DNA of 64,000 bases from assembly GCF_005405465.1 (NCBI RefSeq), contig NZ_BJEC01000004.1, forward strand, positions 59,778-123,777, given 5' to 3'. The translations under genes and the position numbers were made by a program. The stretch comes from Weissella thailandensis (GTDB taxonomy: Bacteria > Bacillota > Bacilli > Lactobacillales > Lactobacillaceae). The stretch's first letter is position 1. Each line of letters begins with the position of its first letter. Shown one piece after another: positions 34,787 through 43,523 of the stretch. The notes under the pieces were generated by a model. The model did not search any database. It had not been told where the DNA came from and was given only the letters and a program-made list of their open reading frames with translations.

Positions 34787-37318
34787 ATGGTAGAAGGACA
34801 GCGTTTGGTCGACGTATTTCGACCAACTCATTATGATATTTATTTAGATATTAATCGAGAAACAAAAGTCATTGCTGGTAAAACAACGATCAAAGGATCT
34901 GCTACGCAAACGGCAATTACTTTAAATCAAAAGTTCTTATCAGTTAATAATGTTACCGTTGATGGTCAGACTGTTATCGCGACGACTAACGATACGGATG
35001 AGACACTGACATTTACTGTACCAAAGCCGGGTGAAATGACCATCGTGGTTGATTATACAGCTCCCTTGACGGATACAATGATGGGTATTTATCCTTCGTA
35101 CTATCAAATTGATGGTCAAAGAAAGCAACTGATTGGGACACAGTTTGAAACAACAGCTGCCCGTCAAGCCTTTCCAAGTATTGATGAGCCAGCTGCCAAA
35201 GCAACTTTCTCATTAGCAATCAAATATGATGAACATGAAAATGAAACAATTATTGCCAACATGCCTGAGGAACGTGTCGTTGACGGTGTTCACTACTTCG
35301 CTCAAACAGTTAAGATGTCAACATACTTAGTTGCCTTTGCATTTGGTGAGATGCAGAGTAAGTTAACTGAGACTAACAGTGGTGTGAAGATTGGGGTATT
35401 TGCGACAAAAGCTCATCAACCAGCTGAATTAGATTTTGCCTTGGATATTGCAAAACGCTCAATTGAATTTTACGAGGACTATTATCAAACACCATATCCT
35501 TTGCCACACTCATGGCAATTAGCCTTGCCAGATTTTTCTGCTGGAGCGATGGAAAACTGGGGCTTAGTAACTTACCGTGAAGCTTATCTAGCTATTGATG
35601 CAGATAATGCCTCGGTAGAGATGAAGCAACGTGTGGCAACTGTTATTGCACATGAGCTAGCTCACCAATGGTTTGGTGATTTAGTGACAATGCAGTGGTG
35701 GGATGATTTATGGCTAAATGAAAGTTTTGCCAACATGATGGAGTACGTGGCAATTGATGCCTTACAACCAGATTGGCATATTTGGGAGCTATTCCAAACG
35801 TCGGAAGCAGCTTCGGCATTGCAACGTGATGCTACTGATGGTGTCCAATCTGTGCATGTCCAAGTTGAAAAGCCAGCCGAAATTGATGCTATCTTTGATG
35901 CTGCCATCGTCTATGCGAAGGGTTCACGTATGTTAGTGATGGTTCGCTCATTGATTGGGGATGATGCCTTACGTCGTGGCTTGAAAGATTACTTTGAAAC
36001 ACATAAGTTTGCGAATGCCAAAGGAGCAGATTTGTGGGCAGCACTTGGCAAAGCCGCTGGTATTGATCTAACAGCAATGATGGCTACGTGGCTAGAACAG
36101 CCTGGTTATCCAGTGGTCAATGTTAGTGTGGTTGACGGTAAACTGACCCTTGCACAAGAACAATTCTTTATTGGGGAAGGCATTGATCAAGATCGCCAAT
36201 GGCAAATTCCTTTGAATAGTAATTATGCAGCATTGCCAGAACTGATGGTTACGAAGACATTAGAACTTGGTGATTATGAAGAATTACGTCAAAATGCTGG
36301 GACACCATTCCGTTTAAATGTTGATAACACTGCTCACTTTATTGTCAATTACGAACCAGCATTGTTGCAAGATATCTTAAATCATGTTGATAGCTTAAGT
36401 GCTATCACGCAACTGCAATTGCTGCAAGATTTGCGTTTGTTAGCTGAAGGGCGTCAAATTTCGTATGCAGTGGTGGTACCACTATTAAAGAGCTTTGCAA
36501 CAAGCCAATCAAGTGTTGTGAACACAGCACTTTATCAAGTAGTTGGTAATTTGAAAAAATTTGTGGCATCAGATTCTCCTGAAGAAAAAGCTTTGCAACA
36601 ATTAGTAGATACACTAAGTGCGGCACAATTCGATCGTTTGGGCTGGCATAAAAAGGCTAATGAGACCATTGATGATCAAGTTAGTCGATCAGTGATTGCT
36701 GATGCAGCTTTGTTCGCTGGAAATAAAAATGCAGTGGCATCAGCTCACGACCTTGTACAACAAAATCAACAAGCGCTTGTTCAATTACCAGCTGACATTC
36801 GGGCACTCGTCCTTGCTAATGAAGTTAAGCACTATGGTAGCCAAGCATTGTTTGATCAACTGTTGACTGATTACCGGGCAACGTCAGATGGTGGTTATCA
36901 ACGTGATATCATGGCTGCATTAACTAAGACGTCAGATAAAGCGTTGCTAGAGCAAATCGTTAGTCACTTTGAAGATAGTGAAACAATTAAGCCCCAAGAC
37001 TTACGCGGTTGGTATAAAGGCGTCCTTGCTAACGATGCTGGTCAACAATTAGCTTGGGATTGGATCCGCGATGATTGGGCCTGGCTTGAAAAGACGGTTG
37101 GTGGTGACATGGAATTCACCACGTATATTACGGTGACTGCTCGCATTTTTAAAACAGTTGAACGTCTTACAGAATTTAAAGCTTTCTTCGAGCCAAAGTT
37201 AGACACACCGGGACTAACTCGTGAAATTACAATGGATATTAATGTTATTGCCAGTCGTGTAGCGTTGGTTGAGGAAGAAAAGCTAGCAGTTCAACAAGCA
37301 GTTAAGGCATCGCTATAA
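34787..37318 (+). CDS. pepN: Aminopeptidase N (M1 family)
   Basis: An 843-residue cytosolic zinc metallopeptidase that removes N-terminal residues from peptides; in lactic acid bacteria it is a main enzyme for releasing amino acids from imported peptides. Zinc ligands are His289 and His293 (HELAHQWFGD) and Glu312 (NESFANMMEY), with the M1 exopeptidase motif GAMENWG upstream. A C-terminal helical domain fills about 480-843. A HAD phosphatase follows after 23 nt and may be co-transcribed. Confidence 0.96.
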   Translation: MVEGQRLVDVFRPTHYDIYLDINRETKVIAGKTTIKGSATQTAITLNQKFLSVNNVTVDGQTVIATTNDTDETLTFTVPKPGEMTIVVDYTAPLTDTMMGIYPSYYQIDGQRKQLIGTQFETTAARQAFPSIDEPAAKATFSLAIKYDEHENETIIANMPEERVVDGVHYFAQTVKMSTYLVAFAFGEMQSKLTETNSGVKIGVFATKAHQPAELDFALDIAKRSIEFYEDYYQTPYPLPHSWQLALPDFSAGAMENWGLVTYREAYLAIDADNASVEMKQRVATVIAHELAHQWFGDLVTMQWWDDLWLNESFANMMEYVAIDALQPDWHIWELFQTSEAASALQRDATDGVQSVHVQVEKPAEIDAIFDAAIVYAKGSRMLVMVRSLIGDDALRRGLKDYFETHKFANAKGADLWAALGKAAGIDLTAMMATWLEQPGYPVVNVSVVDGKLTLAQEQFFIGEGIDQDRQWQIPLNSNYAALPELMVTKTLELGDYEELRQNAGTPFRLNVDNTAHFIVNYEPALLQDILNHVDSLSAITQLQLLQDLRLLAEGRQISYAVVVPLLKSFATSQSSVVNTALYQVVGNLKKFVASDSPEEKALQQLVDTLSAAQFDRLGWHKKANETIDDQVSRSVIADAALFAGNKNAVASAHDLVQQNQQALVQLPADIRALVLANEVKHYGSQALFDQLLTDYRATSDGGYQRDIMAALTKTSDKALLEQIVSHFEDSETIKPQDLRGWYKGVLANDAGQQLAWDWIRDDWAWLEKTVGGDMEFTTYITVTARIFKTVERLTEFKAFFEPKLDTPGLTREITMDINVIASRVALVEEEKLAVQQAVKASL

Positions 37319-37341
37319 AATATTGCATAAGGAGAAATAAG

Positions 37342-38148
37342 ATGACACGCTTATTTGTGACAGATTTAGATCAAACATTTTTAAATTCAGAACGTCAATT
37401 TAATGTGCCACGTTTTTCGGCCATTTTGGATCAACTTGATAAAAGAGGTGATCAGTTTGCAATTGCGTCAGGTCGTGACGAAAATTGGGTCCGTAATAAG
37501 TTTGGGAAATTAGTTGACCGCATGCATTTGGTTACTGGCAATGGGGCGACATGGCGTGTTAAGGGTTCAGATGAGTTACATGTTCGAAATATTGATGCGT
37601 CAGCACTGAAAAAATTAGAAGAGATTTTAATTAGTGATACTTTTGAAACGATTAGTGTTGTCGCCTTTTCTGCTGATAATATGTATAACTTGGCAGGATT
37701 ACAACAATTACCCGAAAATATGCAGGACTACATGGCACAAGTTTATCCTAATATGGCGACGGTTGATCATTTAACTGATATCTCAGAACCATTGACTAGT
37801 GTTACTGGTATTTTCCCGCCGATTCATTCTGAAGAAGCAATTGCCTTGATTGATGATAATAACTTGCCGTTACATGCAACAACGTCGGGTTACGGTACCG
37901 TTGATATTTTAGCCGAAAGTGTCAATAAGGCGACGAGTTTGTCAATGTTGATTGATCAAGTTGATTTAGCACCTGAAGATTTAACAGTCTTTGGGGATGG
38001 TATGAATGATTTGGAAATGATGCAACTGGCCGGGCAGGTCTATATCATGCCAAATTCTGATGATCGTTTGTTCGGTCGCGGGTACAATGTGGTGGCTAAA
38101 GATAGTGATCACGATGGTGTCTTGGAAACCCTTGAAAAAATTATGTAG
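37342..38148 (+). CDS. HAD-family phosphatase, Cof type
   Basis: A 268-residue HAD hydrolase with motif I VTDLDQTFLN (catalytic aspartates), ASGRDENW for motif II, and FGDGMNDLEMM for motif IV. The C2-type cap between motifs II and III fits the Cof/IIB subgroup. It is 23 nt behind pepN on the same strand. Its substrate cannot be inferred. Confidence 0.87.
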   Translation: MTRLFVTDLDQTFLNSERQFNVPRFSAILDQLDKRGDQFAIASGRDENWVRNKFGKLVDRMHLVTGNGATWRVKGSDELHVRNIDASALKKLEEILISDTFETISVVAFSADNMYNLAGLQQLPENMQDYMAQVYPNMATVDHLTDISEPLTSVTGIFPPIHSEEAIALIDDNNLPLHATTSGYGTVDILAESVNKATSLSMLIDQVDLAPEDLTVFGDGMNDLEMMQLAGQVYIMPNSDDRLFGRGYNVVAKDSDHDGVLETLEKIM

Positions 38149-38158
38149 ATATTTAGAA

Positions 38159-38214
38159 GAAGCACATCATTTGCTTATGACAGGTCTGATCGTAAGTATT
38201 GATGTGCTTTTTAT
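38159..38214 (+). terminator. Intrinsic terminator after pepN-HAD
   Basis: AAGCACATCA pairs with TGATGTGCTT around a 31-nt loop, then TTTATTTT. Confidence 0.75.
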
Positions 38215-38320
38215 TTTAAAGAAGTTAAAGGCAAGCCCTCATTTCCTTGACGTTAGTTTGTCGTAAAGGTTAAACTAAGTACCATAAATTGCACCGTAAA
38301 TGAAAGCCGGAGGAAAATTA

Positions 38321-40309
38321 ATGGCGTACTTAGAGTTACGAGATATACAAAAATCGTACTATCTTGGTAAAGAAGAGTTTCCTGTCTTAAAAGGAATCAA
38401 TCTAGATTTTGAACTAGGGGAGTTTGTTTCAATTCTCGGTGAATCTGGTGGTGGTAAGTCAACTCTAATGAATATCATCGGTGGGTTAGATCGTGAGTTT
38501 GAGGGGTCTGTGACCAACAACGGTCAACTTTTAGATCACAAACAGGAAAAGCAACTTGATGAATATCGTCGCGGCACAATTGGTTATATTTATCAATCAT
38601 ATAATTTGATTAGCCATCTATCAGTTTTGGAGAATGTGATGGTGTCGCTAGAAATGACACCACTATCACAGGCTGAGAAGGTAAAACATGCGACTTCATT
38701 ATTGGAACGAGTGGGATTAGCTGAACAAATCAAAAAGCATCCTAATCAGTTGTCGGGTGGACAAAAGCAACGTGTTGCCATTGCGCGTGCATTAGCTTCT
38801 GACCCACAAGTTATCATTGCTGATGAACCAACTGGTGCTTTGGATTCAGAGAATACAGCTGATGTCTTACGAATCTTAGATGAAATTGCTGCTGAAGGCC
38901 GTTTAGTTATTGCTGTGACGCATTCGCAAGAAGTTGCAGAGCACGGTACGCGTATCGTACATTTGGCTGACGGTCAAATTGATGATGATCAGCGTCTGCG
39001 GGAAGCATATGACGTGCCGGAGAATGATAACCGGATGACTGATCGGCCGTTACCAGCTAGTGCATCTTATCGAAATGCATATAAGCATTTGACCTTTAGT
39101 TTTTGGCGTAATTCATTAATTATGTTAGGAACTGCCATTGGATTATTTGCGGTTATGCTATTTTCGGGGTTAGGAAATGGTGTAAAGGCCTATATTGATG
39201 ATCAGGTCAATTCATTAGCCAATCCAACAGCAATAACAGTTACTCGTCATCAAGATGACGAAGATGAAAATTCCGGCATTGGTCAAGCAAGTGCTGGTGG
39301 TGGTGCAACTGATATTGAAAAACAGATGATTTCTGATGATCAGATGAAACAAATTAAGCACGTTAAAGGTGCGAAAAATGTGCAACCTGGTTACCAATTG
39401 TCTGGTGTGAAATCGAAATTGCAAGATCAAGATTATAATCTAGGGACAGTGCAAACTTGGTCAGCAACGTATCAAAAGAAGCTTGTTAAAGCTGGCCATG
39501 TACCAGGTAAGAATGAAATCCTAGTTGATAAGAAGACGGTTGCTAAGAAGTTTAATACGAAAGATTGGCAATCAATTATTGGTCAGATAATGACGGTTTC
39601 ATGGACAACAGTGAAAGAGGATGGTCGTACACCGGTCAACATCACGAAAGATTTGAAAGTATCTGGTGTTATCGATGCCGACAAGGCCGGAACAGCTAAC
39701 GTTGTTAATTATCGGACGGTGCGTTCAGCCTATAAAGAAGCTGGAGCGCCAACTAACGCAATGTTTGCAACGGTTCGGGTAGCTAACCCAGACGATGTTA
39801 AGCCATTCCAAAAAACAATCAATAAGTTGAAGGACGACGATAATAAACGTCTATATTCAGCCATTACAGTTGGATCGATTCTTGATACCATTAACACGAT
39901 TGTGACATTGGCAACGAACGTGTTGGCTGCTATTGCGGCTATCTCACTGATTGTCTCAGCCTTGATGATTATTGTGACAATGTTTATGTCAGTTTCAGAA
40001 CGTACGAAAGAAATTGGTATTTTGCGTGCGCTAGGTGAGAGTAAGAAAGACATTCGTCGTTTATTCACTTCAGAATCATTACTAATTGGTATGGCAAGTT
40101 TTGTTCTATCTGTCGTATTAGCTTATGGTATCGGAGCAATAATGAATGCAGCCTTATATAAGATTGCCAAATTTGATATGATTCAGATTTCGTTTGGTAA
40201 TGTGGTGACGACATTGATATTAGCGCTAATTATTTCGTTCTTGGCGGCTTTGTTGCCGGCACGTCGCGCGGCAAAGTTGAACCCAATTGATGCTTTGGCT
40301 GCTGATTAA
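38321..40309 (+). CDS. Fused ABC transporter ATPase-permease, MacB-like
   Basis: About 662 residues. Residues 1-230 form a LolD/MacB-type ATPase (Walker A GESGGGKST, signature LSGGQKQRVAIARAL, Walker B VIIADEPTGALD). A membrane helix around 270, a roughly 250-residue extracellular domain, and a C-terminal FtsX-type bundle of three helices follow, with ERTKEIGILRALGESKKDIR as the coupling region. Such proteins export peptides or lipids, or work with bacteriocin or antimicrobial resistance systems. The start at 38321 follows GGAGG; an upstream in-frame ATG at 38300 overlaps the ribosome site. No accessory gene or two-component system is adjacent. Confidence 0.9.
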   Translation: MAYLELRDIQKSYYLGKEEFPVLKGINLDFELGEFVSILGESGGGKSTLMNIIGGLDREFEGSVTNNGQLLDHKQEKQLDEYRRGTIGYIYQSYNLISHLSVLENVMVSLEMTPLSQAEKVKHATSLLERVGLAEQIKKHPNQLSGGQKQRVAIARALASDPQVIIADEPTGALDSENTADVLRILDEIAAEGRLVIAVTHSQEVAEHGTRIVHLADGQIDDDQRLREAYDVPENDNRMTDRPLPASASYRNAYKHLTFSFWRNSLIMLGTAIGLFAVMLFSGLGNGVKAYIDDQVNSLANPTAITVTRHQDDEDENSGIGQASAGGGATDIEKQMISDDQMKQIKHVKGAKNVQPGYQLSGVKSKLQDQDYNLGTVQTWSATYQKKLVKAGHVPGKNEILVDKKTVAKKFNTKDWQSIIGQIMTVSWTTVKEDGRTPVNITKDLKVSGVIDADKAGTANVVNYRTVRSAYKEAGAPTNAMFATVRVANPDDVKPFQKTINKLKDDDNKRLYSAITVGSILDTINTIVTLATNVLAAIAAISLIVSALMIIVTMFMSVSERTKEIGILRALGESKKDIRRLFTSESLLIGMASFVLSVVLAYGIGAIMNAALYKIAKFDMIQISFGNVVTTLILALIISFLAALLPARRAAKLNPIDALAAD

Positions 40310-40338
40310 TGAAAATTAGATTGATTTAAATGATATGA

Positions 40339-40378
40339 AACACAGTTTGCGATAAAAGCGCTAAGCTGTGTTTTTTAT
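40339..40378 (+). terminator. Intrinsic terminator of the ABC gene
   Basis: AACACAG pairs with CTGTGTT, with an inner GCG-N-CGC helix, followed by T5. Confidence 0.75.
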
Positions 40379-40406
40379 TGGACGTAAACTATCTGACTAG
40401 AAAAAC

Positions 40407-40418
40407 CGGTCTAGACCG
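40407..40418 (+). promoter_or_regulatory. Candidate dre operator for NagR
   Basis: The perfect palindrome CGGTCTAGACCG, with a further C before it, resembles the dre sites (GGTCTAGACC-type) bound by the GntR regulator NagR/YvoA. It lies 82 bp before nagA, and a NagR-type gene is in the same operon, so autoregulation by this protein is a reasonable inference. Confidence 0.65.
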
Positions 40419-40499
40419 TGTAAACTTGAAGACGATTAGAAGTGAACTTCAGGCGGTCGCTATCCGCTGGCGTCATTGAAGAAATAAGGGGAATAAATC

Positions 40500-41675
40500 A
40501 TGAGTAAAGTTTTAACACATGCCACAATCTATACTGGAGAAGCTGAGCGCCCAGTGATAAAGGATGCTTACATTCGATTTGATCAACAAATTGAAGCGAT
40601 GGGACCAATGTCAGAACTCGTTGCAACTTCGGCGGACGAATTGGTTCGTGCTGATCGCCAAGTGATCGTGCCAGGATTTATTGATGTTCATACACATGGC
40701 GCTTATGGTTTTGACACGATGGATGGTGAGACGACTGACATTGTTAAGATGGTTCATGGCCAAATTTCAGAAGGTATCACAGCCGTTTTCCCCACAACGA
40801 TGACACAATCAGTTGATAATATTTCAAAGGCGATGACAGCTGTTAATGAAGCCGCTGAACAAGAGCCAGCAATTGTTGGGGTTCACCTTGAAGGACCATT
40901 TATTAATCCTCACTTTAAGGGTGCACAACCAGAAAAATATATCATTGCACCTAGTAAAGAATTGGTACAGAAATGGCATGAACTATCTGGTAACCGTGTT
41001 CGTCTGATTACTTATGCACCAGAACAGGCCGAAAATGTCGCTGAATTTGAAGATTACCTAGCTGATAATCATATTATTGGTTCGATTGGTCATTCAAATG
41101 CGACCCGTGATTTTTTGCAAAAGCAATCAAAGGCTAGTCACATCACACATTTGTATAATGCACAACGTCCAATGGCTCATCGTGAACCTGGGGTAACTGG
41201 CCATGCTATGCTTGAAGATAATATTCGTACGGAATTGATTGTTGATGGTTTCCATGTTTATCCAGATATGGTAAATGTGGCTTATAAACTTAAGTCAGCA
41301 CATCGCATTGATTTGATTACCGATTCAATGCGGGCAAAAGGCCTTGGTGATGGTGAATCTGAACTTGGTGGTCAAAAAGTTTGGGTAAAAGATAAGCAAG
41401 CACGTTTAGAGGATGTCACTTTAGCCGGTTCTGTCTTGGAATTTGATGATGCTTTCCGAAATATCATGGCTTTTACGGGAGCTACTATCCACGAAGCTAT
41501 TCAGATGGCATCAGTTAATCAGGCAGTCGAATTTGGACTTGATACCAAAGGAACTTTAGCAGTGGGTAAGGATGCTGATTTAAATGTCTTTAACGCAGAT
41601 TTAACTGAATTACAAACAACATACAGTATGGGCCGTCGCTTTTCAAAGCAAGACGGTGTTGAAACAAAGGAGTAG
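40500..41675 (+). CDS. nagA: N-acetylglucosamine-6-phosphate deacetylase
   Basis: It removes acetate from GlcNAc-6-phosphate, giving glucosamine-6-phosphate for glycolysis or wall recycling. The 391 residues form an amidohydrolase barrel with the metal motif HTHGAYGFDTMDG, the HLEGPFINPHFKGA segment, GSIGHSNA, LYNAQRPMAHREPG and the active-site DSMRAKGLGDG. In the last, the usual D[AG]-type loop is intact with its catalytic Asp. AAGGGGA precedes the ATG. The GntR regulator gene follows after 5 nt. nagB is not in view. Confidence 0.94.
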   Translation: MSKVLTHATIYTGEAERPVIKDAYIRFDQQIEAMGPMSELVATSADELVRADRQVIVPGFIDVHTHGAYGFDTMDGETTDIVKMVHGQISEGITAVFPTTMTQSVDNISKAMTAVNEAAEQEPAIVGVHLEGPFINPHFKGAQPEKYIIAPSKELVQKWHELSGNRVRLITYAPEQAENVAEFEDYLADNHIIGSIGHSNATRDFLQKQSKASHITHLYNAQRPMAHREPGVTGHAMLEDNIRTELIVDGFHVYPDMVNVAYKLKSAHRIDLITDSMRAKGLGDGESELGGQKVWVKDKQARLEDVTLAGSVLEFDDAFRNIMAFTGATIHEAIQMASVNQAVEFGLDTKGTLAVGKDADLNVFNADLTELQTTYSMGRRFSKQDGVETKE

Positions 41676-41680
41676 AGACT

Positions 41681-42385
41681 ATGGGTTCTCCGGTATATAT
41701 TCAAATCCATGATGAAATTCATGAAGCAATAGATGCAGGTCGGTGGGTACCTGGAGATAGAATTCCAGCAGAACGTGAATTAGCGGATCAATTCAGTGTC
41801 TCACGTATGACATTACGCCAAGCTATTATGCTATTAGTAGATGAAGGTGTTTTAGAACGACGTGTGGGTTCCGGCACGTTCGTGTCTGAGCAAAAAGTGC
41901 AGGAACATTTGAATGGGATTACATCATTTACGGATTTAATGGCTGATGCAGGGAAAAAAGCGACTTCAAAGACGGTTAGTTTTCATGTCGGACGCGCAAC
42001 AAATTCAGAACAGGAACAATTGCAGTTATCATCAGATGCACGGGTATTGCGAATGGAACGTGTTCGTTATGGTGACGACGAACCGATTGCCTTTGAAGTG
42101 GCTGCAATTCCCGAGTCACTCATCGAAGGGTTATCAAGAAACGACTTAACTGATTCACTATATCGAACGCTGGCTGAAGAGCGTGGCTTGAAAATTGGCC
42201 GTGCCCAGCAAACAGTGACTGCTGCGGCTGTTAATGAACGAATTTCTGAATATTTAGCAATTAAACGAGGGGATCCCGTTTTGATTCTGCGTCAAATTAC
42301 TTATGATGCCAAAGAAACGCCATTTGAATACGTTCAAACCCAATATGTTGGTTCGCGATTTGAATTTTATATGGAAAAATCTTAA
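41681..42385 (+). CDS. nagR: GntR/UTRA transcriptional regulator, NagR type
   Basis: A 234-residue regulator with an N-terminal winged helix-turn-helix (RIPAERELADQFSVSRMTLR, then RRVGSGTFV) and a C-terminal UTRA effector domain (about 85-234, ending VQTQYVGSRFEFYMEKS). The family senses glucosamine-6-phosphate or GlcNAc-6-phosphate and represses nag genes. Its place directly after nagA and the dre-like palindrome upstream of nagA support this role. Confidence 0.88.
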   Translation: MGSPVYIQIHDEIHEAIDAGRWVPGDRIPAERELADQFSVSRMTLRQAIMLLVDEGVLERRVGSGTFVSEQKVQEHLNGITSFTDLMADAGKKATSKTVSFHVGRATNSEQEQLQLSSDARVLRMERVRYGDDEPIAFEVAAIPESLIEGLSRNDLTDSLYRTLAEERGLKIGRAQQTVTAAAVNERISEYLAIKRGDPVLILRQITYDAKETPFEYVQTQYVGSRFEFYMEKS

Positions 42386-42424
42386 TAAGGTCATGACTAA
42401 CCAAATAGGATTATGATTTAACAC

Positions 42425-42453
42425 TTGTTTATCGTTTCATATTTTGGTAGAAT
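42425..42453 (+). promoter_or_regulatory. Promoter of rpsD
   Basis: TTGTTT at 42425-42430, a 17-bp spacer and TAGAAT at 42448-42453, giving a leader of about 180 nt. Confidence 0.65.
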
Positions 42454-42459
42454 ACTTAA

Positions 42460-42639
42460 AGTGTTGAAAACTGCAGCGGGTTGTCCGCAAGCTCGTCAAC
42501 AATTTACCGACCCGTTTCAATTATGGCGGAGAACACGCTAGTACCCGCGCTGCAGCGGTGAAAGTTTGGGCGAATTGCACGAATGTGAGGCAACTCTCTA
42601 GAATTCAACAAAATAAAAAATTCTGGAGGACATTTAAAT
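42460..42639 (+). promoter_or_regulatory. Structured rpsD leader, probable S4 autoregulatory element
   Basis: CTGCAGCG (42471-42478) can pair with CGCTGCAG (42548-42555), closing a large structured domain. Inside it, GCGGGT (42476-42481) can pair either with ACCCGT (42510-42515) or with ACCCGC (42543-42548), so two exclusive folds exist. In Bacillus subtilis the S4 protein represses rpsD through its leader RNA; this region is a plausible equivalent, although I cannot match it to a defined consensus. Confidence 0.55.
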
Positions 42640-43251
42640 ATGTCACGTTATACTGGTCCTAAGTACCGTTTGTCACGTCGTCTTGGTGTTTCACTATCAG
42701 GTACTGGTAAGGAAATTGCTAACCGTAATTATGCACCTGGTGATCACGGTGCCGGCCGTCGTTCAAAGCCATCAGATTATGGTATTCAATTAGCAGAAAA
42801 GCAAAAGGTACGTTACACTTACGGTTTGACTGAGCGTCAATTCCACAACTTGTTCTTGAAGGCAGGTAAGGTTCGTAAGGGTACTCACGGTGACAACTTC
42901 TTGTCATTGCTAGAGCGTCGTTTGGACAACATGGTTTACCGTCTAGGTTTGGCTACAACACGTCAACAAGCTCGTCAACTTGTTAACCACGGTCACATCT
43001 TAGTTGATGGTAAGCGTTTGGATGTTCCTTCATACGAAGTTGCTGTTGGACAAGAAATCTCAGTCCGTGAGAAGTCACAAAAGAATGTGTACATCCAAGC
43101 TGCTGTTGAAGCACAAGCTGGAACACTACCATTCGTTGAATTTGATAAAGATACATTAAAGGGAACTTTGGTTCGCGAACCAGAGCGTGCTGAATTGGAT
43201 CACGAATACAATGAAGCCCTTATCGTTGAGTACTACAACCGTATCGGATAA
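42640..43251 (+). CDS. rpsD: Small ribosomal subunit protein S4
   Basis: A primary 16S rRNA-binding protein of the 30S subunit, 203 residues, the usual length. It starts [15 protein letters not shown] and carries the S4 RNA-binding domain ([20 protein letters not shown], then [14 protein letters not shown]). TGGAGGA precedes the ATG. The gene stands alone, as in Bacilli, and is preceded by a long structured leader consistent with autoregulation. Confidence 0.98.
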   Translation: MSRYTGPKYRLSRRLGVSLSGTGKEIANRNYAPGDHGAGRRSKPSDYGIQLAEKQKVRYTYGLTERQFHNLFLKAGKVRKGTHGDNFLSLLERRLDNMVYRLGLATTRQQARQLVNHGHILVDGKRLDVPSYEVAVGQEISVREKSQKNVYIQAAVEAQAGTLPFVEFDKDTLKGTLVREPERAELDHEYNEALIVEYYNRIG

Positions 43252-43284
43252 TTTTTATTCGCTTACCGGTTTGTGGGTACACAA

Positions 43285-43319
43285 TAAAAAAGCCAAGGCA
43301 TTTGCCTTGGCTTTTTTAT
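43285..43319 (+). terminator. Intrinsic terminator of rpsD
   Basis: AAAAAAGCCAAGGCA, loop TTT, TGCCTTGGCTTTTTT. Confidence 0.95.
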
Positions 43320-43523
43320 TACTTTAAAATGTTTGTAAATTGTTTTTATTTATTTATTTGAACAAAAAATAGTAGAATAAGTTAAAAAAGGTTAAAGAAC
43401 ACCAAATAAAGTCTAAACAAATGTAAAAAATTAACATGTAATAGAAGTCACGTGGTACGCTAATCTTATTAGAATTCCCGATAGTTAGGAGTATGGTGAT
43501 AATTGATCACCAGATAAAAGAGT

